Shown piece after piece: positions 22,291 through 34,400 of a stretch of 64,000 bases of DNA. Both the position numbers and the translations under genes were made by a program. This stretch comes from Heliopora coerulea (lineage: Eukaryota; Cnidaria; Anthozoa; Scleralcyonacea; Helioporidae), in NCBI GenBank assembly GCA_030142905.1, contig JASJOG010000198.1, forward strand, positions 372,001 through 436,000, given 5' to 3'. A model generated the notes under the pieces. It was given only the letters and a program-made list of their open reading frames with translations, had not been told where the DNA came from and did no database searches. Within the stretch, counting starts at the first letter, position 1. Each line of letters starts with the position of its first letter.

Positions 22291-24670
22291 GATGGTGAGC
22301 TAAGGTGCAACTTCGACTAATGTGCGACCCAAGCGGAAGCCAGTATATGTTAATAATGATATTGATGAAATTTGTATTATTCCTTATCCCTTGTTCAAAG
22401 GGCGGTTCAAATGAAAGCTCCGGCTATGTCAAGGGCGGAATGTCCGGGGGTTGCACAGTTAGCAATGACATTGTCAACCGGTGTAACCGGGAATGAAATC
22501 AAACAAACACCACTCAGCAATCGTGACTCCAAAGAGGTTGTTAATCAAACAACATGTTACAATGGATCTACGCGGTTTGTTAAATGGCAAGAAACTGACA
22601 GAAAGAAAAAGGACAGACTTTCTTGTAATCTGAGTTTACTTTAGTTGAAAACAGTTCGTTTGAGTACGACTTCTTGTTGATTTAGTACTAGTGGCTTAAC
22701 TGTCGGGGCACTGGAAGAGGTAGGACACTCTAAAGAAAACCTAGATCACCCCTAGGGCCATCAAACCTGGGAGACTAACGTAATCTTAAAGCACTTTCAA
22801 ATTAGATGTTTCCACGATTGCAGGTATACGTATAGGAAGCATTGAACTTTTCGAGACGCATCTTTTTAAATTTTTGTTAAAGTATCGGCACTCAAAATTT
22901 ACCAAGGTCTCGTCAACGTGCCACTATTAAGATTTGTCCTAAGATGATAGGAATTCTGGGAAGGTATTCTTCATCAACATATCAAAGAACTCCTGTAATT
23001 TGATTCATACTAAAGAGTATCAGTTTTCGGCTAACTTCACCGCCTGAAGCTCATTGCCTAAGACGCTTGGAGAGACTTACTTGCAAAAGATTCTCTTGCT
23101 AATTCTGAGGTAAGTAATTACCTAATCTGTGTGCCCTGGAGAAACTACTTCTGCTTCGAGAATACTGAACTCAGCCCGTGGTCATGGAGGGTTGACTTTG
23201 CTTCTCAGACAAAACAGTTTTGTAATCTGAACGACGAAATGTCCTTTACATAATATTTGAACCAGGCAGCACATGCACACAGCTAAATAGTGAGAAAACA
23301 GTACGTTGTCCCGACGCTTCTCCTTTGTTTCATCTCTAGAACTCTGTACAAACATTGGCCCAGTTCATAAGCCGTTCAACCACTTTACCAGGCTCAATTC
23401 ATGCATGCACTTGAGTTTGTCTCGAGTGACGCAGAGGATAATCATGAATGAAAACAGATCATAATAATCGGCTGTACTGAACTGCTTGCGGGTGGCGTGA
23501 CAGTGTTTCATACGTCTTTCAATGCCAAGCCACAGCCTAGCAGGAGAGATTCCAGGAATTTTAAAATCACTTTTATTTTAAAACGGCTGTATCGCTGCAT
23601 TGCGCAAGATCGAATTACATTCGGCGAGAGGTTGACGTCGAAATTCAACCGTGCTCTTGCTGCGCTGCAGTCGAACCTAATTTTACCTGAAGTTGGGTAC
23701 CACAAGAACACAACGAATGAACTAGGCTTTAAGGTAATGTTACTCAAGACGATTTTTGGAGAAAACTTTCAATGCAACAAATGTTATACCAAAACTGATA
23801 CGTGAAATGGCCTGTATCGCCTGTTAACGTGACGCGACCTGCAACCTTTGCACGGAGGGATTTATCTCCGCTCGTTCTTCAAGGAGATCTGATCCTGGTG
23901 CAACATCCTAGCATTCAACGACTTCTTTTTTACCTGTTGAATTAACTTTGCCTCACAGGAGCAGAATTTTCCTGCGACAAAGTTGATTCATTTGAGAAAC
24001 GGAGAGATCACTGTTTCACGTGGAATGATGTCGGGTTGCAGTCCCATCTTATAAACAAGTCTTAACATGTCATTTGCGAATAGTTCTTGACCACACTGGT
24101 ATTCATTGTTTAATATAATTATTAATCAATCATTATATTATTTAATCCTGCATTTCTTGCTAATTGGCACGTTATAGGCGGATTTAGGGGGAGTGCGGGG
24201 GGAGTTTTTTTATTTGTATTGTTCCATTAGTTTACATTTCCAAGGGCGATGAAAATTGCTTCCTTCGCGTTGCAAATGCGTCCCTCTTGGTTGGAAAAAT
24301 GCACCATCAATAGCATTGAAGTACAGGAAATTATGTCAAATTTATCCCGTGGGAAACGCTGAAGATATCGTTTCAGAGCACCAAAACTTCACAGATCTCC
24401 CGGGGTAGCGTGCCTCCGGATCCCCCTAAACAAAGATACTTATGTGACTGATGAAATATTGACGGTCATTGTCCGTCTGCTTGTGGACAACCGCCCCGTT
24501 TACCCCAGTTCCAGATCCCTTACCCAAGGAGGGGATCTTCTAGCCAAGCATAACCTCTCAAGATTGGACCAAAGCTGGTCGCTGAGTTTATCCGCCAAGT
24601 TTCCTCCTGAAATTAAAAAAAAATTGAAAAACATCTCTTTTGTTTTTATCTTCCCTCAGATATTTCTCGC

Positions 24671-27600
24671 ATGGATCGCTTTCTTCCATCGTCGGTCAAA
24701 ACGCACAATGGAAATAAAGTGGCGGGCACCTTTACTGACGAGGAGATGCAGCAGCGGCTGAATAAACTTCGTGAACACATGAAGAAAGAGAACCTCGAAG
24801 CTTGTTTGTTCACGTCAGTCCATAACATAAATTATTACAGCGACTTTCTGTACTGTTCGTTCGGGAGGATGTACGGTCTTGTTGTGACCAACGACACGAG
24901 TACCAGTGTTACCCCAGGTATTTTAGTATCTACTACAATCATTGGCGTGGGAAGCCGGGGTCACATTCACCCCCATAATGGATGCCCCAATATCAACAAC
25001 AGTCGTTATTTTTTTATTATACAATTTTTATTATGTTTTTATGATCTCTATGTTTTTTGCTAGACCGCTCTCAAAATGCAGGAAATAGCGTTTCAAAGCC
25101 TTAGAAAATCAAAAATTTTCCGGGGCTGCATGCCCCTGGACATTCCCTCTAGAGGTACATTGTGCCTCCCAACGATTAGTTGGTTCCTACCTCTCTGGGT
25201 ACTATGCGGTTATTTTTGTCCTTAATGCCCAAAAGCCACAGAAGGTGGGAAAGACCAATATCCCAGTTGAATTTTGGAGTTAACTCGGGGGCTTCCCTAT
25301 TAAGGAAGTCCCTTTAATATATTCAGTCTGTTACAAGCCTTACCAACTAAAAGCCTTAAAGTCAGATCCACTATAGTGTGCAAATACTCATTGCAAACAT
25401 GTCCTAAATTAAGAGTTTTGTAGCTTGGCATGACGATAAGTTTAATAAACAGACTCAAGTTTTTGCGGTAACGTCATGTTTAGAGAAAATTAGCTGAGCT
25501 TTCGTCCTAGATACCTAGGACTTCCTCAAAGCAAGACTGAAGTTTTTAATGTTTACGCCCTACATTACAGCTGTTGACTACGGTCAACCATACCGTCGAA
25601 CGTTTGGCGACAACATCTCCTACACGGACTGGAAAAAAGGCAACTTTTATACCACGGTCAAAGAACTTCTCAAAGGAGCCAAGAAGGTGGGAATAGAATT
25701 TGATCACATGACGGTGGAGCGCAAAGCACTACTGGAAGAAACTTTACCGGATGTCGTGTTGGTGGATGTGGCAAAGGCTTGTATGTACATGCGCATGATT
25801 AAATCAGACGAAGAGATTGAGTTGATCGCAAACGGTGCTCGTATTGCAGAAGTTGGTGCGGCTGCTGCAGTGAAAGCCATTGGAGAGAACGTCCCAGAAC
25901 ACCATGTGGCCTTGGCGTCTACTCAGGCGATGGTGAACGAGATCGCGAGGACGTATCCCCACGCGGAGCTGATGGACAGTAAGGTTCATTTGCTTTTCTA
26001 TCAGATGATTTGCTTGATTGTCTTCCATACTGGGAAACTTGAAGCATCGCACCGTGCTAGTGTTACTAGCACGAGGCTGTGATTCGGCTTGAAGCGAGCG
26101 CAAACCAACACAAGAGCAAGAAAGGACTGCGGCTTTTCTCATATAGGTTACTCATTTTCATCACCTTCGTAGAGTTGTGGCAAAGACAGACCATTAGGAT
26201 AGACGTGCTATCACAAGAGTTTATACACTGCCATGTCTTGAGTGAGCACTCTTGCATTGAGCAAGATGATGTTCCGATTTAATACAGCAGCTCTGCTAAG
26301 TATGATTATGACCTCGTCGACTGCGCACTGGCTTGAGACTTTGAGTACTATAGTAACCATATTAGGAGTTTAAACAAACTCTACGACGTGTTTTTACAAT
26401 AAAAATTATCATTCAAAACAAAAGGAATGGATAATTTGAAGTCCCAAGAGTATTTTCGACACCGTCCTATTTCTACAGAGTACGTCGTCGATTACATTTC
26501 CACGATTCCACGACTACGTTGACACACGATACGTAAGACGTTTCGGGACTTTCAAACATTAACATACCGACCAGAGCTGTTGAGAAGAGTTTCAGAGGCG
26601 TAAGCAAGATTCACCATCCATTACAACATCAGTAGAATGTTATTCTATTCAAATGTGTAAAGCTAATCTACTTTGTTAAATGCCGTCGTCCGTCCTAGCT
26701 TGCTTAAACTCCCTGGTATGGATCGTATAAAGGTAACCCTTTCCGGCCCGAGTCGTCTCAAGCAAAATCGTCCGGCGTTAGCTAGGAGATCAGAAAGTCG
26801 GGTACTGACCGGAAAAAGATAATCCTTGTTTAAAATGAAACCCTTCAATGAAAGCGCACAATCTTGTGGTCATTCACATTATATTCGCTAAAGGTTTGCG
26901 TTTATGTCATTATGAAAGTAGTACAGCAACCACTTTACATTAAGTTATTGTTTCAGATAAGTCTTTGCAAAGAACAGACACTTGCATTAACTTTGAATTA
27001 AGATCATCCCTTGCATTAATTTGTTGGTTTAAATTTATAATTAATTATTCGTTTTTAGCATGGACTTGGTTCCAGTCCGGCATCAACACGGACGGTGCAC
27101 ACAATCCTGTCACGTCACGAAAACTTCAGAAGGGCGATATTTTGAGCTTGAATTGCTTTCCAATGATAGCTGGGTAGGTAAATCACATGAGAAATTTACA
27201 TCAGAAGATATAAATAGATGTAATTCTACTCCAAATCTATGTCGATGGCTTGTCAGAATATGGCTTCGACTCCGACCAAAGAGTAACATTAGCGTTTTAA
27301 CACAATGTAAAATTTGAATGGAGGGATCCTTTCCTGATTTTAACCCATCATTATTTCCGTTCTACTAAACGTGAGATGAAGATGAGAGCCTTTTAAATGG
27401 AATACCATGAAAACAAGACAAGACTGAAATATTCCTTGAATAATTTTACCGACGTTTCGTTGCTTCTTGCTATATCGTCATAAGATTGACAGAGATGAAC
27501 AGTATATATTTTACAATTAAGATTTAAATGTTGGGATATGGGATAACAGACGGTCAAGTTCTCAGCTTTAGTTTTTATTGCCGATAGTAGTCTGGAACGT

Positions 27601-28145
27601 TTTCGCAAAGTTGGTCACCAGGAGCAATCCCGAACTGGCGCTATTTAAATTATCATCTCCCTTCATCAAATGTTTGTTTGTGTTTTCTCCCCCCAAGGTA
27701 TTACACTGCCCTAGAGAGGACCTTGTTTCTTGATCACGTACCCTCAAAGCGGGCGTTGGAAATTTGGGATGTCAACCAGAAAGTTCACAAACGGGGCATC
27801 GAGTTACTAAAGCCCGGCACTCGCTGCTGTGACATCGCAAAGGAATTAAACGAGATCTACATGAAACATGATTTGCTTCAGTACAGGACCTTCGGGTACG
27901 GCCACTCCTTCGGCGTCTTGTGCCATTACTACGGCCGGGAGGCTGGTCTTGAACTCCGGGAGGACATTGACACCGTGCTAAAGCCAAATATGGTAATCTC
28001 GATGGAACCCATGGTAACAATTCCCGAGGGGATGGAAGGAGCCGGAGGGTACCGGGAGCACGATATCTTGGTTATCACCGAAACTGGTAACAGAAATCTG
28101 ACCAAATTCCCAGTCGGGCCTCAGCATAACATAATTAAGAAATGA
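24671..28145 (+). CDS. Creatinase (creatine amidinohydrolase)
   Basis: Four exons: 24671-24917, 25571-25978, 27059-27173, 27698-28145; all GT-AG, phases agree, 1218 nt = 405 aa plus TGA. Creatinase (EC 3.5.3.3) hydrolyses creatine to sarcosine and urea; the bacterial enzyme is ~403 aa. From the first residue the protein follows the bacterial family: MDRFLPSSVKTHNG, HNINYYSDFLY (~51-61), GQPYRRTFGDN, GIEFDH, then in the catalytic pita-bread domain TWTWFQSGINTDGAHNP (His ~233), ALERT (Glu ~263), FGYGHSFG (His ~326) and SMEPM (Glu ~360). These match the known catalytic His and Glu residues of the family, so it should be active. No signal peptide, so cytosolic. Related M24 peptidases (Xaa-Pro dipeptidase) are less likely given the near-collinear match. 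The taxonomic distribution suggests bacterial origin; the introns show long residence in an animal genome. Confidence 0.93.
25065..25145 (-). repeat. Inverse copy of the ggggcatgc repeat in creatinase intron 1
   Basis: Contains tttccggggctgcatgcccc and an upstream aaatgcaggaaatagcgttt, matching in inverse orientation the copies at 21301-21450 and 33370-33470. Confidence 0.5.
26364..26582 (+). repeat. Dispersed ~220-bp repeat, copy 1
   Basis: Nearly identical to 52609-52830: both read attagggagtttaa-type start, attcaaaacaaaaggaatg, ttgaagtcccaagagtattt, acaccgtcctatttctac, cgactacgttgacacacgat, acgtaagacgtttcg and accgaccagagctg. A few percent to ~10% difference. No ORF. In creatinase intron 2; same orientation in both places. 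Confidence 0.85.
26680..26780. repeat. Degenerate copy of the ~100-bp hairpin repeat
   Basis: Contains caaaatcgtccggcgttagc, related to the cgtctggcgttagccagag core of the intact copies. Ends are eroded. Confidence 0.4.
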
Positions 28146-31100
28146 TCGGATGTTTTGGGGCACATGTTATTGGATAATTTCATTTTGAGAGCAAATTGAA
28201 GGTAAAGTGGTCGGTAATAGCACAAAGTTCCCATCATTAAACGAACATGAAGTTCAACCATCCAGAGCTGGAAAAAAATGTTTTTGAAAATGGCATATAC
28301 CGTATTTTTTGTACTTAGTCCCCTGTGTGCTCATTTTTTTTTCAGTGTTGTTGTATTGGAGGTTTTTCAAAAAGGGGGTTAAATCGTGGCTGGGCAGTAA
28401 ATCAATTTTCATGTTCTTTAGAAATTCATAATTACACAAAGAAATATATCAAGTCATAATAAGATAAATATATTACGCTGACGTTTATACCGACTTGCAA
28501 TTAAATAAGCGTGTCTCTTCATAGAACGTTGTTGCTTCGTGCTCATACTTTCATACCGAAATACATCTGCTTTTTAATAAAACCACTCCATCAAGGGTGG
28601 GGCTTATTAGAAGGTGGGCTATACAGAGAAAATATGGTATTTTGCTTCACGAGTTAACAAACAATGCCAGTTCTAAAGATTTCAGCATAAATATCCCTAA
28701 CCAAAATCTTGCATTACTATATCACTTCCTTATCACTATGTGCACATTTGTCATTTGATATTATCGAGTAGTTTTAGCAAGGTTAAATTAGTTGCAGTGC
28801 GATCGGAAAAAAAAAACAAGGACTTTCAACAGTTTTCAATAACGTAGGAACTTTGACAACAGAACAAACTCATTGAAAATATTAGCAGGAACTTAATGTG
28901 CCATTTTTGAGATCTTGTTTTTACATTATTCCAGAATAAAGCTGGTGCAAACCAGGGGAACGACACAGTAACGCACATAAAAGATTACTACTTCAGATAG
29001 ATTTTTCAAACTTTTGTGATTGGCCATAATACGGCATTTATTGTTTTTTACAGTTTAAGCTTTTTAAAAGCAAGTGAATGAATTAATTTTAACTGCGCGA
29101 GAAACATTACCTTACAAAAATTTGCAGAAAAACTACTTGTTCTTCATCGAGCAAACTATAGTTAGACTGATTCAGTTAATTTGATTCTTATTCAACAACT
29201 AGCGAGTAATGTTTGGATGTACAGTGCAAACGAGTTAAAGTGTCCATGTAGAGAAAAAACCAGTTTGGGAAGAACACCTTTGTGTTCTTTGAAACTTTGC
29301 ATGAAGTAATCATAGATTTATTTTAGGTAATTTATAGATACTTCCATGTATTTTTCTTTTTTTAATTGCTGAGCTTTCGTTCCGTTTGCCAAGGACGTCT
29401 TCTGGTGAGTACAGAACAAGTTCTTCTTCGTGGAGTGCGAGAGTCTATCGAAGTTCTGGAACACAATACCATCACGCAAGAATGCTATCCACTGAGCGAA
29501 GTTTGGTCCTCTGTGTTTCGGAAATTATAATTCTCGTAAATAGTCGTATAAAGTCATTGCAAAAATTTTTCACTGTTTAAGATGAAATTCTTTTGGTTAA
29601 ATTAACATCTTGGAAACAACCAATCACAACCTTGTATACATTGATTATACGTCACATAATCATGTACCTCAGGGACGTGTCGTTAGCAAAATCAGTTGAC
29701 GTTGTCTAATAATATTAGTTGTGCTCTGAAGCCGCGCTGGGCAAACGGGACGAAAGCTCAGCAATTAAAAAAGAAAAATACAAGGAAGTATCTACAAATT
29801 ACCTAAAACAAAAAAAAAAAATGACAAAAAATCCAAACAAAAACAAAACAACAACAAAAAAACACCCCTTGTTCGAGACAACTTGTTAAGTCATGGGAGA
29901 TTGGCATATCTCGTATCTCACCTCATTTTTGAGGTTCACCCTTTCATGCATACTGTTGTCGTACAACAACAAATTACAACAGAACTAATGAAAGAACGGT
30001 ACAAAAAAACAAAAGAGAACAAACAAAAGAATAAAAAAATAATGCATGGAAAGGTTAACATTTTGTTTTTTATGTAAATGACATCCTACCAACGTCGCAT
30101 TCCGTAACAAGTAACTGAGAAGTCAAGTTTATCTTCGAGATAATTCAATTAAATTACTCTAAACTTTGTTTAATCTTCTGGGACAAATACTGTCCCATGG
30201 CACCAGAATTTCGAATAATTTGATTAAACACCAAGTTACCGAAAAGTGTGCAAGTAGGCGCATTATCCACACGCACAGTTTCGGGTAATTTGTTCAATAA
30301 CTTCAACGATATTCCTAATTTTGCAACGTGCAATTATGCAACGTGACTTCTGCAGAAAGTTATTCACATAATACCTCATTAGCGAAGTGAGCGAATTTTT
30401 TAGCCCTTATGGTAATAATTAAAGACAGCTTGTGTTATATACTATATATCTAATAACATGGGTAACTATACATGTAAAATAGAGGTGGAAATTAAGTTAT
30501 TTTTTTGTCAAGTCTTTTCTTGAGATAGGGAGAGCTGTAAGGGCCAATCTGAAAACTTTGAAAAGTACTTTCAAACGCGGGAGTTCCTTCAGAGCCAGGT
30601 TTTTTACTTCATGGACACTTTAAGATTTCAGAGGCTTTTTTTTATGGGCCGGGTTAACCCTTGGGACTGATTCGTTCAATGAAGATCTTACCGTAGCTGT
30701 AAGCCACACAAAAAATATGAATAGCTGAATTGGTTTATTTAGGCGGTAGCAACAATCCGACGTTATTTCGAATGTTTTATTAGGGTCAAAAAAAAAAAAT
30801 TTTGGTCACCCCGGCTCATATGAGCAGCTCCTGGGTTTAGAGGGGTTTGAAGTGATGTCTTGGTTATATTGCCCATTAAGAGTTGAAGTAGCGAGTCGGG
30901 AAAACATTTTCGGGGGCAAAGTCCAAAAACATTCACCCTAACCCTGATTTTAATAATGGTCACCACTTTGTCCACAAATACTCTAAATAATTAAGATTTA
31001 ACTTAGTATGATTATTTCACCTACAGTATCTTTACAAGTTTCAGTTTTTGTTTTTTTTTCCTCACTGAAAGAATTACGACTGATAGTATAGTCAAGTGTT

Positions 31101-31488
31101 TACATTGTTAAAACAGCCAACTTAAAGCTATCACCAGATTCAGTATTGGGTTCTACGACTGCGAAATTTGCTGTTTCTAGTGATATGCATGCCCAAAAAG
31201 CATAATCCCGAATTACATTTTCAATCTACTATTTTGATTCTGTACGCCTGGCTTACCACGTGAGGTACACATAACATGAATCTTTTTAGATTTCCCCCGA
31301 AAGACTGAATGAGAAATCCCTACTTTCAAGAACAACGTCCACAAAATCAGGTCTATGATTTGTCGACGAATCAATTTCCTTTTGAACAACTGGCCATGGT
31401 ATATCTAACTATTAAAGCTCTTTAATAATATCTACAGCCAAAATGATTTACATGTCTTGTTAATTAGTTAGTTGAGAACTGACGTACT
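28146..31488. other. Intergenic region between creatinase and the MYB 3' end
   Basis: Convergent gene ends, 3.3 kb. An aataaa at about 28577 is a possible creatinase poly(A) signal. The region holds a long-TIR element (29321-29808) and A-rich tracts (29810-29860). No ORF here has splice context or recognisable homology. Confidence 0.65.
29321..29808. mobile_element. MITE-like element with ~70-bp terminal inverted repeats
   Basis: The left end (ttttaggtaattt, gatacttcc, tgtatttttctttttt, aattgctgagctttcgt) is repeated inverted at the right (acgaaagctcagcaatt, aaaaaagaaaaatac, ggaagtatc, aaattacctaaaa). About 490 bp, no ORF. The inner word gagctttcg is shared with the element at 3527-3977, so the two may be related families. 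Confidence 0.82.
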
Positions 31489-34400
31489 TCACACAGTCGC
31501 GACTTCTGATTCCAAGAAATGCGGTGCAAATTTAAGTGAACGCGCAGTCTGTCGACACACGAACTGTCTTGCTTGTTCTGTGAGGTATTTTTGGTCAGCG
31601 GTTTGTCCACATGCTACTTCTTGGAAGGACTGGAAGGACTTGGAAGGACAGAAAAAAAAAATAAATAAATAAAAAAGAGGGAGTCATCGAGTGACACCAT
31701 GAAGGGCAGGATTGACAGTATTTCCACCATAATGACATGATCAGAAATTGAAAGAGATAAACACGAAGAGAGATGAGATATAACAGAAGAAGGAGAACAA
31801 GAAGTGGCGAAGGAGAAGAAAGTAGGAAAAGGATAAGGTGCAGGAGAACAAAAAGAGGAAGAGGAAGAAGTTAGTTAAATTATTCTAGTGGGAATAGAGT
31901 AAACTTGATCAACGTTCGCGAAATTAACATTTATTTTCTTCTCACCTTGCAAAGATGATTCCTACTTCCTGTGGGAGTTTCGTAGAAGAAAAAGTTCTGA
32001 GGTGTCGCAGTTTTGGGCTTGAGATCCTAGACGAATAGGAAATTATCACTGCATTTTTTGTAAAACATCAGGGCAGAAAATAAAGTCTCGACGCCTGTCT
32101 CGTTAGACGAGCATTTTGGCCGGCCAAAGGTCGCAGAAACTGATCATTTCCACGAAATCGGAGAAACTGTAGAACATTCGATAAGGTTAATTCAGAATTT
32201 TTCCACATGTTTCCGGTGTACGTTTACCATTTACAATTCCAAAGGCTTTTTAAACAAAATGGACAGAAGAATTAATATGTCATAAACACGATGGCGACGA
32301 AACGTTGTGCCTTGAAGATTGAATGAAAGAAAGCTAATCGAAATGAAGATCCTTTGACTGCCATTCCTGAACAGAAATAACGTTAAAGCGAACCTGCACA
32401 CCAACCCCAGTGATCCGGCCCGATTATGTCGAAACGTATTCGCAGCATAACCCAAATGCTGCATTATGATTGACTAGGCCACTCATCAATCATTGACAAA
32501 TATTGAAAACGAATCCTGGCGGTTTTGCGTGACGGACTTGGGTAAAGACGGGTTAGTTTCACGCTGTACTTCGCTTTTTGTAATAATTCTGAGGAACTAA
32601 AGAACCCTAATTAGTTTAACTCCTTCAAGGCGGGAGCTCTCCCTTTGACGAGGAAAATCGTCTGGCGTTAGCCAGAGTAAAATCTCACAAGTCTTATGCC
32701 ATCGGGAAAGAGTTAAACTGAAACAATTAGACAATTCGTTCGATATTTCGATGAGATGATGTTTGACTCGGCCTTAATCCCCATCATTAGCTCATAGAAA
32801 TGACTTATATTTGTTAAGTAACAGACGATGGAAATGAAGCGATATTGATGTGTTAACAACAACTCATTTTGACCAACTTACCTGCACTGGACTACAGTTT
32901 AAGGTTCCTGCAAAATTTATGTTAAAACCGTAGTTGAAATTTGTCGAAGTAAGCGCCTTATTTGGCGTCGCAAATCGCTCGTCGACGCCAAAAACATCGT
33001 TGGGCTTAACGGCGGAGGACGGCAAAGGCGAAATATAAGACGTGTCAATGACACCACTTTCGATTTCCTCCTTAAAAAATAGAAAAAGCAAGGAAAACAC
33101 AAATTAGAAGATTGCATGAAAACAAGTACCTTCTCTTGTTCTCCCTTGGCCTAAATAAGGACAGGATAAACGTGATTTGGTGAAATTTCAGCGAAAAAAA
33201 GATTGAACTGATGTGAATAATTCTCGAACCTCTGTAGCCCTGTCCACGTTCCTGTACCTCTCGCAAAGTCCAATTTCCTATAAACGAATTCCCCATTTGA
33301 AATGCAACGAAGACCAATTATTCGTTTGCATGCAATGATCAGTGGGGTAGCCAGAGAATCTGTCATGCGCGGGCCTGGGAAGCACTCTAATTAGGAGGGT
33401 CCGGGGGCATGCTTCCTAGAAAATGTTTGAATTCTTGGGCCTCTGAAAGACTATTTCTTGCATTATGAGGGCGCTATTCTCGTTTTTTAGGCTGCGGCGC
33501 CGAGCTGGATTCGAAGGCTTCAATTGACGTTAAACTCGTACAGACCTTCCAAATTGCTTTTTAAACCACGCGGTATCTCATTGATGAGAACAAATTGCGC
33601 GAATTTTTAGCGTAGGAGAAAAAGTTGCGCAAAGAAATTCCATTCGTGGACCAAACTTAAAGGGCTGATATCAAATTATTCAAAAAATTTCTCGCGTATT
33701 TTTCAGTTCAATATGCCAAATACGTTTTGGGAAACGCCGATGTTCGTAGCTGACGCCCGGATCTGGCTACGCCACTGGCAACGATTGGCGCAAATATATA
33801 CTACACAAAATTTCGTTGCCACAGGTACTTCAATTACGAAAAAAAAATGCTTAGTAACGGAGCGAATTTGTAGGACCCTACACTCGATTGTCGAAAAGAC
33901 GTCATAGCTAGTGCGACTCAATGTAGTTTTTCAGAGATTTTGGTGGTTAATGCTTCTCAGAAGCAACTGGACTTGCGAGTTTCCTACTTTATCCAACGTT
34001 TTCTACACAACCAAAACTTCTGCGACCTTTAAACTTTGTGTAATGAATATTTACATTATTTTTACATATCAAACCAAATATTTAGTTTTGTCGAATTTCA
34101 GCTTAAAACCTCAAACCATCAACTTTTTTGGACACATCTGACTTGAAATTTTTAAAAAAATCACCAAAAATTCAGGCTTTAAAATTTTAGTTTAAAATTT
34201 TCACTGGAGATAACTAAACGACAGATCTTTCGAAATGTGAAATCAAAAGAAAAAAAAAATCCTGCTACTTTTTTTTACCTCTCCACGAAACACATAGAAC
34301 AGTCATTTTCAGTGATATAAACAGTTTTAAGGACATTTTAAAAATTGTTTTCAATTCAAGCACCATTTAAATATCTCAACGGATCACATGGTCCATTTGC

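Larger units (their letters stand above)
16432..24670. other. Intergenic region between FDPS and creatinase
   Basis: About 8.2 kb with no gene I can support. An inverted CCAAT (attgg at 16569-16573) lies ~140 bp upstream of the FDPS start codon and may belong to its promoter. The region holds a tRNA-like repeat (16925), a LINE relic (17641), a gggtgacc-rich repeat (19651), a dispersed repeat (21301) and a second tRNA-like repeat (22155). Small ORFs (for example 23497-23805 and 22372-22644, plus) show no domain, splice context or composition that would support a gene. Confidence 0.65.

Noticed and set aside
23497..23805. 102-codon plus-strand ORF as a gene
   Set aside because: No recognisable domain, no splice context, and an open frame on the opposite strand too; insufficient support.
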